Source: Brevibacterium sp. UMB1308A (GTDB taxonomy: Bacteria; Actinomycetota; Actinomycetes; Actinomycetales; Brevibacteriaceae). Taken from it: a stretch of 64,000 nt of DNA. This document shows, piece after piece, positions 46,307 through 54,905 of this stretch. A program made the position numbers and the translations under genes. Location: contig NZ_JASPDO010000001.1 of NCBI RefSeq assembly GCF_030230605.1, positions 1-64,000 of the forward strand. The letters run 5' to 3'. The notes below the pieces were generated by a model, which searched no databases, was not told the origin of the DNA, and saw nothing but the letters and a program-made list of their open reading frames with translations. Positions within the stretch are counted from its first letter, which is position 1. Each line of letters starts with the position of its first letter.

Positions 46307-48768
46307 GGTTTTACCTCAAGTTGGGCCTTCGGAGCATTCGCACCGGTCAACGTATCTGGAACAACGCCTAGCGTGTCGAGAAGCTCATCGGCGATCTGTG
46401 TCCCCACATCGATTGCCGCGTTGACACCAGTGTTGGCCACGGACCGCGTCATTCGCGCCAGTTTACCGGCATCGTCAGCCATGACTGCAGACAGTTCAAT
46501 AGACCGTTCGGTCACATTCGCAAGTGCACCAATTGGGGCTGAGCACCCTGCCTGTGCACGCGACAAAATAGCGCGTTCTGCAACCACTGCCCGGTACGTG
46601 GTTTCGTCGTGGATCGCCAACAGACCCGACCGCAACTTCGCGTCGAACGGCTCACGGTCCGCGTTCTCCGCACGGCATTCGATCGCCAACGCACCCTGCC
46701 CTGGGGCAGGCAACATGAGTTCGGTCGTCAACGTCTGGGACACCTCGGCAAGGCGCCCCAACCGACGCATACCGGCGGCGGCCAAAACAACCGCGTCGAG
46801 CCGCCCATCGGTGACGTACTTGATGCGGGTGTCCACGTTACCGCGCACACCGCGAATGTCCAGATCAGGGCGGGCAGCCCGCATTTGCGCGGCCCGGCGT
46901 GGCGAACCAGTGCCCACGACTGCGCCCTGAGGGAGCGTGTCAAAAGTGAGTCCGTCGCGGGCAACCAGGACGTCCGATGGATCTACCCGAGGTGGTACCG
47001 CCGCCAAGGTGATACCCGGGGCTTGCGCTGTGGGCAGGTCTTTGAGCGAGTGGACGGCGATGTCGATTTTGCCTGACAGCAGAGCCTGACGCACCGCCGA
47101 CACGAAAACACCTGTGCCACCCATGTTGGCCAAGGGCGTCATGTTGACGTCACCTTCTGTAACAACCTCGACGATCTCCACACGCCAACCGGTGTGTGCG
47201 GCGATGTCTTGAGCAACTCCCACTGACTGCGAGCGCGCAAGGTTGGACCTACGGGTGCCCAGTCGCACAGTGCGCGTCCATCCTTCTGGCTCCACCACGT
47301 CAAGCGTGTGATCGCCCACTGGCGTGGTTCCGTCGGTGGTAGTGGATTTGGCTGGCGCGGGGGTTGCGGTTTTGGCGGTTTTGGCTGGGCTGCTTTTCGC
47401 CGTGCGGTTTTTGGCACCCACGATCGGTAGCTCTGAGGTTTCAGGAGCCGCGGTGAGATCAAAGAGCGTGGACAGTGCGGCGGCGTAGTCTGTACTGGTT
47501 TCGGTGAGCGCCAGTTCTTTAACGCGGACGGTGGGGTTGTGCAGAATCTTGTCTACCGTGCGGTTTAAGGATTTACGGATTTCTGCCTGCACGTCGTCGC
47601 TGACGTCATCGCCCAGTTTGTTCACCAGCCGGCTGTACTCAGATTCAATAATCTGGCTGGCGCGTTTGCGCAACGCGACCACGGTGGGGTTGATCTTGGA
47701 CGCCGCTTTTTCGGCCGCGACTTGGTGCATGGCCTGGCGGATCAGAGCACGCACTTGGGCCAGCGCGTCAACTGCGCGGGAGTCAGCGGCGAGGTTACTC
47801 TGGGCGAACTCCGAGGACAGCTGCTCAAGACCCATGAGGCTCACGTGCGGTATGTCTGCCACGCCGTGCTCAATGTCAAAAGGCATTGCGAGGTCAATGA
47901 ACGCCCGCTTGTGTGGTTCGGGGGTAGAACTCATGGCTTTCACCACGGTGTCGGTCCCGATCACTGTTCCGCGGGCACCTGTCACACTGACGATCAAGTT
48001 AGAGTGACGGATTTCGTCTACCAGAGTGTCTTCTGACAGTTCAGTAAACGAGGTAGTGAGATCAGTGCCAAGCTCTTGAGCGAGCTCTTCTGCGTGCTCG
48101 ATAAGGCGAAGGGCGCGCTCTGATGTTCGGTTAATCACTGTGAGTGATGAAACTCCTGAGCGCACCAGGGTGGCGACGGCCAGACCGGACATGGCGCCGG
48201 CACCTACGACGAGTGCGCGGGCTCCAGTAATTTCGCCTAAGTGTTCACGGGCGGAAAAGAGCGCGGTGTCGAGGAGCGAATTCGATACGGTGTCGAGCGC
48301 GGTTTCCGAGTGGGCGCGTTTTCCAACTTCGAGCGCCCGGCTCACAGCGCGTTCCAAGTCGCCAGTTAAGGTTCCAGCGGTGCGCGCTTCGTTGAGAGCG
48401 GTCCGCACTTGGCCCAGAATTTGAGCTTCCCCAATGGCCATGGAGTCCAGGCCGGTGGTGAGTTCAAACAGGTGTTCGTACGCTTCTTTTCCGTAGCGTA
48501 CGAACATGTGTCCGGCCAGCTCTTTCCAGTCGAACGAAGTCATGTCGACCAGAGCAGATCCCAGATCAGCGAGTCCGCCGTGGAACCCAGAGACCTCTGC
48601 GATGATTTCGACTCGGTTGCACGTCGCCAGAACAACGACACCCATCACGTATTCGCCTGAGCAGACTCGTGAGCGCAACTGTTCGACTGCTGTCGTGTCA
48701 AAGGCGAATGCATCGAGCACGCTCATGGGAGCGGTGCGGTGTGAAACACCTAGGACGAGCAACGACAC
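46303..48768 (-). CDS. hemAC: Fused glutamyl-tRNA reductase / hydroxymethylbilane synthase
   Basis: One 821-residue frame. Residues 1-435 are HemA: GVSHRTAP, catalytic Cys50 in LATCNRVEI, GEAQILGQVR, Rossmann ALVVGAGAMSGLA and the C-terminal dimer helices. About 445-495 is an Ala/Lys/Thr/Pro-rich linker (TAKSSPAKTAKTATPAPAK). About 498-821 is HemC: RLGTRRSNLARSQS, SLKDLPT, GTGSPRRAAQMR, and Cys742 in AGCSAPIGA, which holds the dipyrromethane cofactor. It joins steps 1 and 4 of haem synthesis in one chain. GTG start with GAGGGG upstream. Most bacteria encode two separate proteins. Confidence 0.93.
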   Translation of the reverse strand: MSLLVLGVSHRTAPMSVLDAFAFDTTAVEQLRSRVCSGEYVMGVVVLATCNRVEIIAEVSGFHGGLADLGSALVDMTSFDWKELAGHMFVRYGKEAYEHLFELTTGLDSMAIGEAQILGQVRTALNEARTAGTLTGDLERAVSRALEVGKRAHSETALDTVSNSLLDTALFSAREHLGEITGARALVVGAGAMSGLAVATLVRSGVSSLTVINRTSERALRLIEHAEELAQELGTDLTTSFTELSEDTLVDEIRHSNLIVSVTGARGTVIGTDTVVKAMSSTPEPHKRAFIDLAMPFDIEHGVADIPHVSLMGLEQLSSEFAQSNLAADSRAVDALAQVRALIRQAMHQVAAEKAASKINPTVVALRKRASQIIESEYSRLVNKLGDDVSDDVQAEIRKSLNRTVDKILHNPTVRVKELALTETSTDYAAALSTLFDLTAAPETSELPIVGAKNRTAKSSPAKTAKTATPAPAKSTTTDGTTPVGDHTLDVVEPEGWTRTVRLGTRRSNLARSQSVGVAQDIAAHTGWRVEIVEVVTEGDVNMTPLANMGGTGVFVSAVRQALLSGKIDIAVHSLKDLPTAQAPGITLAAVPPRVDPSDVLVARDGLTFDTLPQGAVVGTGSPRRAAQMRAARPDLDIRGVRGNVDTRIKYVTDGRLDAVVLAAAGMRRLGRLAEVSQTLTTELMLPAPGQGALAIECRAENADREPFDAKLRSGLLAIHDETTYRAVVAERAILSRAQAGCSAPIGALANVTERSIELSAVMADDAGKLARMTRSVANTGVNAAIDVGTQIADELLDTLGVVPDTLTGANAPKAQLEVKP

Positions 48769-48820
48769 TGAGAACCCCTCATACGCAGCGTAGTGATGTG
48801 AATAGTTTTGTGGCCTAAAT

Positions 48821-48836
48821 CAGTCTGATCAGACTG
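48821..48836. promoter_or_regulatory. Perfect 16-bp palindrome upstream of hemA-hemC
   Basis: CAGTCTGATCAGACTG is a perfect palindrome 53 bases before the hemA start and 17 after the glutaredoxin-gene stop. It fits a dimeric repressor operator for the haem operon; the embedded MarR protein is a candidate binder. As RNA it could also form a short hairpin, but it has no T tail. Confidence 0.55.
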
Positions 48837-48852
48837 GTCTGGCTGGACCTGG

Positions 48853-49152
48853 TTAGTGTGTGTTCGTGCGGGTTGCGCGGATGAGCGAGGCTTTTAACCT
48901 GCGCTCGTCCACTCGGTGGAAGCTGTGTTGCCGTCCGTTGATCAGAACGACCGGCACTTCCCAGTCGTAGAGTTCCAGCAGTTCACTGTCACTGTCGACG
49001 TCGACCACGTTGAGCGTCCACGTGTGTCCCGTTTCCTGGGCCACACTGTCGATTACGTGAGTGACGGTCTCTTTTGCTTCATCGCACAGGTGGCAACCTA
49101 CGCGATCCACAAAAGTCACAGTGTTTACCGTGTTTCCAGTGTTTCCCGACAT
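48853..49152 (-). CDS. Glutaredoxin-like protein (DUF836 type)
   Basis: 99 residues, thioredoxin fold, redox motif CHLC (Cys20/Cys23) in DRVGCHLCDEAKE and VVDVDSDSELLELYDWEVPVVLING. Probably a small disulfide reductase working with mycothiol or thioredoxin. It lies directly upstream of the haem operon, the same place as in mycobacteria, separated by the palindrome-containing gap. Confidence 0.85.
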   Translation of the reverse strand: MSGNTGNTVNTVTFVDRVGCHLCDEAKETVTHVIDSVAQETGHTWTLNVVDVDSDSELLELYDWEVPVVLINGRQHSFHRVDERRLKASLIRATRTNTH

Positions 49153-49170
49153 GGCTTCGCTTACGCACGA

Positions 49171-49200
49171 AACCCCGTCGACGCTTCATCGACGGGGGTT
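49171..49200 (-). terminator. Terminator after the bS22 gene
   Basis: AACCCCGTCGA and TCGACGGGGGTT form an 11-bp stem around a short loop. On the minus strand it is followed by TTTCG, 14 bases past the bS22 stop. Confidence 0.75.
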
Positions 49201-49213
49201 TGTGATTTGTAGA

Positions 49214-49312
49214 CTACTTCTTGTTGCGACGCTGGTGGCGCGTCTTGCGCAGAAGCTTGCGGTGCTTCTTCTTCGACATCCGCTTACGACGCTTCTTAAT
49301 GACTGAACCCAT
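49214..49312 (-). CDS. AURKAIP1/bS22-like ribosomal micro-protein
   Basis: 32 residues beginning [20 protein letters not shown] and ending in a basic tail RHQRRNKK. This exact type of Lys/Arg-rich peptide is the actinobacterial bS22 ribosomal protein (AURKAIP1/COX24 domain). GAGGT lies five bases before the ATG. A dedicated terminator follows. The position between glutaredoxin and proC genes matches mycobacterial gene order. Confidence 0.93.
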   Translation of the reverse strand: MGSVIKKRRKRMSKKKHRKLLRKTRHQRRNKK

Positions 49313-49433
49313 AAGGTACCTCAATACTCGGCAATTTCTCGTGAACTTTTAGTGCCCACGAGCTGAACATAACCACGTAAGTGTATCGGTTCGTGGCTAT
49401 TCATCTCAAACGAGTGTGCTGAAGCTAACGGTG

Positions 49434-50627
49434 TCAGTCGTAATACGGGTCCAGGCCGTAGAACGGGAAGATCGCTTTGCGCGTTGCCATGACAGCGCGG
49501 TCAATGTCGGCTTCCGGGTCATAGCCGTATGTCCACGGCTGAAAGTCATTGGTGCCACCGTCTGTCATGCGAAGCGGTGCTTCCCTCCCTGTGAGCGTCA
49601 TGACGTAGTCACGCCAGCGTTGCGGGATTTCTGTTCCAGGGTCAATGTCAACGCCGGCCGAAATCGCAACGATCTGCGACCATGCTCGTGGCACCACGTC
49701 GATGATGGCGTATCCGCCGCCTCCGGTTGCGACCCATTTACCGTCGCACAGTTCATCGGCCAAATCCCGAACCCATTCGGCTCCACTGCGCATCGCGTCA
49801 ACGGAGAGGCGCAAGTGCGTCAAGGGGTCCAGGCGGTGACCGTCGCACCCATGTTGGGACACGATCACTTGTGGTTTAAATTCGCGTAGGACGTGCGGGA
49901 CGGTGGCATCGACTGCGCGCAGCCAGTCAGCGTCAGACGTCCGAGGTGGTAGCGCGATGTTCATGGCGCTCGCGGCTGCCTGGAGGCCCCCAATGTCGGC
50001 GGCGAACCCAGTACCGGGGAACAGGAATCGTCCGTTTTCGTGAAGAGAAATTGTCAGTACCCGCGGGTCGTCCCAGAAGAAGTGTTCGACACCGTCGCCG
50101 TGGTGGGCATCTAGGTCAATGTACACAACCCGTTCGTATCCGTTGTCTAAGAACTCTTGAACTGCCGCAGCGACGTCGTTGTACACGCAGAATCCGGCAG
50201 CCTTGCCGGGCATCGCGTGGTGCATTCCGCCACAGAAGTTCACCGCTCGCACGTATGAGCCGTTGATGACGGCTTGGGCTGCAGCAATCGAGCCCATGTA
50301 GAGCCGACCGGAGGCTTCGTGGATGCCGTCGAATCGTGGAACGTCTTCGGTTCCTACCCCGTAGGCTTCGATGGTTTCTTTTGACAGCTCACTGGTGCGT
50401 CCGGCGTCTTTCACCGCTTCAATAAAATCAGCGGAGTGCAGTTTTTTCAGTGCGTCGTCGTCGACCTGAGGAATTGCCCCGAGGTGGACGCGAGGGTGAT
50501 CGAATATGCCGAGGTCGGTCGCCAGTTTGGCGGTCAAATCTAAGCGCAGCGGATGCATAGGGTGGGAAGGACCAAAGTTGTATTCGGTCACTGATTCGTC
50601 CCAGACAACAAAAACATCGTGGCTCAT
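49434..50627 (-). CDS. acuC: AcuC-type histone deacetylase family protein
   Basis: 397 residues of the arginase/deacetylase fold. The Zn site and catalytic His residues are seen in GGMHHAMPG, YIDLDAHHGDGVEHFFW, and the Asp in QHGCDGHRLDPLTHL. In Bacillus AcuC removes acetyl groups from acetyl-CoA synthetase; here no acs or acuA is adjacent. Standard length (about 390). Divergent from trkH with very little room between. Confidence 0.9.
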   Translation of the reverse strand: MSHDVFVVWDESVTEYNFGPSHPMHPLRLDLTAKLATDLGIFDHPRVHLGAIPQVDDDALKKLHSADFIEAVKDAGRTSELSKETIEAYGVGTEDVPRFDGIHEASGRLYMGSIAAAQAVINGSYVRAVNFCGGMHHAMPGKAAGFCVYNDVAAAVQEFLDNGYERVVYIDLDAHHGDGVEHFFWDDPRVLTISLHENGRFLFPGTGFAADIGGLQAAASAMNIALPPRTSDADWLRAVDATVPHVLREFKPQVIVSQHGCDGHRLDPLTHLRLSVDAMRSGAEWVRDLADELCDGKWVATGGGGYAIIDVVPRAWSQIVAISAGVDIDPGTEIPQRWRDYVMTLTGREAPLRMTDGGTNDFQPWTYGYDPEADIDRAVMATRKAIFPFYGLDPYYD

Positions 50628-50663
50628 GTCACCACTGTAGCCCGTCTCAGCGTTGATCCCACT

Positions 50664-52073
50664 ATGCTGTCATTCGTGAGTTCTCCCAAGCGAACCTTTT
50701 CCGAGGTTGTGTTTTCTCCGGGACGACGCGCGCGCGACTTCATTGACAGAGTTGCCGAGGCGTCACCGGCGCGTTTGGCGATCGTTTCATTCGTTGCAGT
50801 CGTAGCGCTTTTCACTGTTCTGCTATTACTGCCCATTTCGCATCAGAACCCCAACGACATTTCTTTTGCGCGGTCACTCCTCGTCAGTGTGTCAGCGGTG
50901 TGTGTGACGGGTTTGTCTCCGGTGGACTTTCAGGATTACTGGACTGGGTTCGGTCTTGTCACGATCACTTTGGCGGTTCAATTGGGTGGCTTGGGGATTC
51001 TCACCCTGGCGTCAGTTCTGGGAATGGTTGTTTCGAAAGGCCTTGGAGTTCGCCAACGCTTGATTGCTATGCAAGCGACGAACGCCGGCTCCCTTGGCCA
51101 AGTTGGTTCGCTTCTTCGCGCGGTGGTGATTACGGCGTTGGCTGTTGAAAGCGTTATTTTTACGATGCTTTTTCCACGCTTCCTCATGCGAGGTGAGGAA
51201 GTGGGCACGGCTCTCTGGTACTCAATCTTCTATTCAGTTTCGTCGTTTAATAACGCGGGTTTTTCTATCCACCCGGGAGGTATCGCCTACTACGCCGATG
51301 ACCCGTGGATCCTGTTCACGCTCATGCTTTCGGTGTTTGTGGGTTCGTTAGGTTTCCCGGTCATTCTGGTGGTCACTATTTTGTGGAATAAGCCACGGTC
51401 GTGGGACTTGCACACCAAACTCACTCTCACCACCTCGGCGATCTTGGTGGTCGTGGGCTTTTTCCTCTTCTTTGGGCTCGAATACAACAACCCGGACACG
51501 CTTGGGAACAAAGGTTTCGGCGCCACCTTCTGGGAAACGCTGTTCATGTCGGTGATGACCCGGTCAGGCGGGTTCAACACAATCGACATGGCTCTTCTGA
51601 GCCCTGCTAGCCACTTGGTCACTGACGTGCTGATGTTCATTGGTGGCGGTTCGTCCTCAACCGCTGGTGGTGTCAAGGTAACGACGCTCGCGGTGCTGGT
51701 TTTGGCGGCCTGGGCTGAAGCGCGCGGTTATGACGATGTCACTGCTTTTGGCCGGCGGATCGGGCACAACGTGGTGCGCGTCGCGATTTCGGTGGTCTTC
51801 GCTGGTCTAGGTCTTGTGCTGGTTGGCACGATTGCGCTTCTTCATGTCACACACAACTCACTGGACATGGTGTTGTTTGAAGTCATTTCTGCTTTTGGCA
51901 CGGTGGGCTTGTCAGTGGGTGTCACCAGCACGGCCCCAGACTCTGGCCTGTACATTCTCAGTGCCCTCATGCTGTTAGGTCGCTTAGGTACGATTACTCT
52001 CGCAGCCGCAGTGTCCAGCCGATCCACGAAGCGCTTGTTCAGGTACCCAGAAGAGAGGCCGATCATTGGCTAA
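50664..52073 (+). CDS. trkH: TrkH/KtrB-type potassium transporter, membrane subunit
   Basis: About 469 residues, eight main helices in four pore repeats. The four selectivity-filter loops read VCVTGLSPVD, FNNAGFSIHPGG, TRSGGFNTIDM and AFGTVGLSVG. It imports K+ under control of TrkA. ATG at 50664 or GTG four codons later are both possible; the frame is open 15 codons further upstream but that would overlap the divergent acuC start. No strong ribosome site. Confidence 0.92.
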   Translation: MLSFVSSPKRTFSEVVFSPGRRARDFIDRVAEASPARLAIVSFVAVVALFTVLLLLPISHQNPNDISFARSLLVSVSAVCVTGLSPVDFQDYWTGFGLVTITLAVQLGGLGILTLASVLGMVVSKGLGVRQRLIAMQATNAGSLGQVGSLLRAVVITALAVESVIFTMLFPRFLMRGEEVGTALWYSIFYSVSSFNNAGFSIHPGGIAYYADDPWILFTLMLSVFVGSLGFPVILVVTILWNKPRSWDLHTKLTLTTSAILVVVGFFLFFGLEYNNPDTLGNKGFGATFWETLFMSVMTRSGGFNTIDMALLSPASHLVTDVLMFIGGGSSSTAGGVKVTTLAVLVLAAWAEARGYDDVTAFGRRIGHNVVRVAISVVFAGLGLVLVGTIALLHVTHNSLDMVLFEVISAFGTVGLSVGVTSTAPDSGLYILSALMLLGRLGTITLAAAVSSRSTKRLFRYPEERPIIG

Positions 52074-52740
52074 ACAAGACTCCCGCGACAACAGTTCTGT
52101 CCTGGTTATTGGTCTGGGGCGTTTTGGCGCTTCCACTGCGTCCAATCTGATGAAGCTGGGCCGGCAAGTCATGGCGGTAGAACGCAACCCCGAGGTCGTT
52201 AGTGAGTGGATGGGTAAGCTCACCCACGTTGTTGAGGCAGACTCGACGAACATTGAAGCGCTCCGTCAGGTGGGTGCCCAGGATTTCAACACCGCCGTTG
52301 TGGGGATCGGAACGTCCATTGAGGCCAGTGTTCTCACTACCGCTAATTTGGTGGACTTGGGCGTTGAGCAGATATGGGCGAAAGCGATTTCTTTGGCTCA
52401 CGGCAAGATCCTCAAGCGCATTGGCGCTGAGCACGTTTTGTACCCGGAGTCAGAGGCTGGCGCACGTGTTGCGCACCTGGTGTCCTCACGCATGCTGGAC
52501 TTCATTGAGTTCGACGACGGCCAGTTTGCTGTTGTGAAGATGCGGCCGCCTAAAGAAGTGCAGGACTTCACGCTGGCAGAGTCCGATATTCGCCAGAAGT
52601 ACGGCGTCACCGTTGTGGGTGTGAAGGGGCCGGGCAGGGACTTCACGTATGCGGAACCGTCGAGTCGTATTGGCCCGCACGATGTGCTCATCGTGGCAGG
52701 TCACGTGGAGCTTTTGGCTCGTTTCGCTGACAGGCCGTAG
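52066..52740 (+). CDS. trkA: TrkA/KtrA-type potassium uptake regulator
   Basis: 224 residues: RCK-N Rossmann domain with VLVIGLGRFGASTASNL and the following acidic residue in AVERN for NAD(H)/ATP binding, then an RCK-C domain from about 140. It gates the TrkH channel. TTG is the likely start, overlapping the trkH stop by eight bases, so translation is coupled. Confidence 0.92.
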   Translation: MAKQDSRDNSSVLVIGLGRFGASTASNLMKLGRQVMAVERNPEVVSEWMGKLTHVVEADSTNIEALRQVGAQDFNTAVVGIGTSIEASVLTTANLVDLGVEQIWAKAISLAHGKILKRIGAEHVLYPESEAGARVAHLVSSRMLDFIEFDDGQFAVVKMRPPKEVQDFTLAESDIRQKYGVTVVGVKGPGRDFTYAEPSSRIGPHDVLIVAGHVELLARFADRP

Positions 52741-52777
52741 GTCTAAGCGTTTTCAACCCCACCCGGGCTCTTGAGCC

Positions 52778-54082
52778 TCACTCTTGGCGCGCGGCTACCT
52801 TGTACGTGCCGTCGTCAAAGACCACTGTCCACACGCCACCGTATTTGCTTTGCGCCCACGACTCTGGCGAGTAGTCGGTTTTCGTGGTGTTGAATAGCAC
52901 TGCGTCGGGTTGAACGTCGCCGACGGTTCCGTACCAGTACGTGTTGGTGTGGGGAACCGTGTAGGCAAGTAAGTAGATGTCGGTTGCTACCGTGTCGTAT
53001 TCCGAAGCGGCTTCGATTGCGCTTTGCGCGCTGGGTGATGCGTACTGGTCATACTTCCACAGCAGGTTGATCTGTGATTGGGCGAGCATTGCACACGCGG
53101 CCACAAAGGCTACTGCAGGGGCCAGTTTGAAGAACCTGCGTGGAGCTACGTCGATCATCGACGCTGCCGCAATGGGGATGAGAACCGCAGAGTAGTGGAA
53201 GTCGAATCCCCAGTAGTACTCGACGTTTCCGACAAAGCGCCAGGCCAGAGTGGGAAGCATCAGAAGCATAAAAGGGCTCTTGAGCCCAATCACACCGGCG
53301 GCTAGGACCAAAACGCACACGACTGCGAACTTGGTGTCCACCGACTGTGTGAGCGTTTCCGCAACAGAAACGTTGTCGGTGTAGTCGTACTGCCCCTGAG
53401 GGTTCAGTGCAGGAAGAATCACCCGCACAGTGAGAACGAACCACAGAATGCCCCATGTTGCGAACCCGGTTGCCCACTGCCAGTCTTTGCGGTCTTTGAG
53501 CAATACAGCCAGCCCGAACATCAGAACCATGAGGCCCAGGTCTTCTTTCACGAACACCAACAGGCCAATCGCCACGGCAGCGTGGATGCGTTTGTCACGC
53601 ATCCACCACACCAGCCCAAAAGCGATGAGTGGGACTGCGAAGGCGATTTCGTGGAACTGCGACCACACGGCGTTAATGAAACCCCACGACAGGATGTAGG
53701 ACGCACCCAAAAGCGAGCCGCCTGTCAGTCCAAAACGTTCCAGGGCCAAGCGTGTAAGTGGCCATGCCGAAACCGCAAACAGAGCTGACTGGATAATCAG
53801 CAGTGTGAGCCCTGAAGGGAAGATCCGAAAAATAGGGCCTAACAGGATCAGGATGGGGTGGAAGTGGTCACCTAAAAGGTTGTACCCGTCGCCTTTGATG
53901 TTGACCACGGGGGCGCGGAAGTGCGCGTACTGATCGGCAAGTTGAGTGAAGATACCCAGGTCCCACGACGGGCTGATGAAACCACGCCACATCATGATTG
54001 AGAGGGTGGAGTAAAGAGCGAAACCTAGCACACAGACAGCGCCGGCGACTCCAAGATGCTGTGCCTTGGTTCCTTTGCTCAT
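52778..54082 (-). CDS. DUF2079 polytopic membrane protein
   Basis: 434 residues, about ten hydrophobic segments. The family signature SWDLGIFTQLADQYAHF and GDHFHPILILLGPIF place it in DUF2079, a GT-C-like membrane family seen mainly in actinobacteria and cyanobacteria and possibly using lipid-linked sugars. The soluble C-terminal 90 residues are extracytoplasmic. ATGA overlap with proC. Function unproven. Confidence 0.85.
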   Translation of the reverse strand: MSKGTKAQHLGVAGAVCVLGFALYSTLSIMMWRGFISPSWDLGIFTQLADQYAHFRAPVVNIKGDGYNLLGDHFHPILILLGPIFRIFPSGLTLLIIQSALFAVSAWPLTRLALERFGLTGGSLLGASYILSWGFINAVWSQFHEIAFAVPLIAFGLVWWMRDKRIHAAVAIGLLVFVKEDLGLMVLMFGLAVLLKDRKDWQWATGFATWGILWFVLTVRVILPALNPQGQYDYTDNVSVAETLTQSVDTKFAVVCVLVLAAGVIGLKSPFMLLMLPTLAWRFVGNVEYYWGFDFHYSAVLIPIAAASMIDVAPRRFFKLAPAVAFVAACAMLAQSQINLLWKYDQYASPSAQSAIEAASEYDTVATDIYLLAYTVPHTNTYWYGTVGDVQPDAVLFNTTKTDYSPESWAQSKYGGVWTVVFDDGTYKVAARQE

Positions 54083-54894
54083 TCAGCGTTCTCGCTTTCC
54101 ATTTCTTTGCCACGTTCAACAGCAGCTGAGCCGGCCTTGAACACGATGTCGTCAAAATTGTGTGCGCGGAAAGTTTCGATCGCCGCGTGAGTTGTTCCGC
54201 CCTTGCTGGTGACGGCTTTGCGCAGCTCAGCAGGCTCAGGCGTGCGGTCCAACAACAGCCCGGCGCCCAGTGCGGTTTGGGCAACCATGCGGTTCGCGGT
54301 TTCTTCATCCAGGCCCAGTTCCACACCGGTTTTGGCCAGTGCCTCAGCCAGCAGGAAGAAGTAGGCAACACCGGAGCCAGAGATCGCGGTCATCGCCCCG
54401 ATCTGTTCTTCCTCAAGTGGGAACACCAGCCCGGCCCCAGAAAGTAGTTCGGTGAGCGCCTGAACGTGCTCGTCACTCACTTTCTGACCCGCGGACAGCG
54501 CTATGACACCTCGGCCCACCTGAGAAGGCGTGTTGGGCATGATGCGCACAACCGGGTTGTTGGGCACGTGCTTGGCCATCTGTTCCAGTGAGAACCCAGC
54601 GGCCATGGAAACCACCACGGTCTGTGGTTCCAGGTGTGGCGCGATTTCTTTGAGCGTCTGCGCCAGCATCCACGGTTTCACTCCCACAAATACGTACTGG
54701 GCCCCGTGGATAGCTTGGAGGTTGGCGTCCGAGGTCGTTTCAACTGCCAGCGTGTCGATTCCGAGCCGTTCGTGAAGGCGGGTTGCTGAGGCGACGGATG
54801 CGCACGTTGCGACGATCTGCGCATCGGTGGAGGCTTGTACGCCTTCCAGGAGAGCTGATCCCATGGAACCGGTTCCGACAAAGGCAATACGCAC
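54079..54894 (-). CDS. proC: Pyrroline-5-carboxylate reductase
   Basis: 271 residues. NAD(P) fold IAFVGTGSMGSALLEG, VFVGVKPWML, and the signature region EEEQIGAMTAISGSGVAYFFLLAEAL with TSKGGTTHAAIE. Last step of proline synthesis. It lies 11 bases after the TIM-barrel gene and overlaps DUF2079. Confidence 0.95.
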   Translation of the reverse strand: MRIAFVGTGSMGSALLEGVQASTDAQIVATCASVASATRLHERLGIDTLAVETTSDANLQAIHGAQYVFVGVKPWMLAQTLKEIAPHLEPQTVVVSMAAGFSLEQMAKHVPNNPVVRIMPNTPSQVGRGVIALSAGQKVSDEHVQALTELLSGAGLVFPLEEEQIGAMTAISGSGVAYFFLLAEALAKTGVELGLDEETANRMVAQTALGAGLLLDRTPEPAELRKAVTSKGGTTHAAIETFRAHNFDDIVFKAGSAAVERGKEMESENAE

Positions 54895-54905
54895 GCGTTA
54901 GCTCC

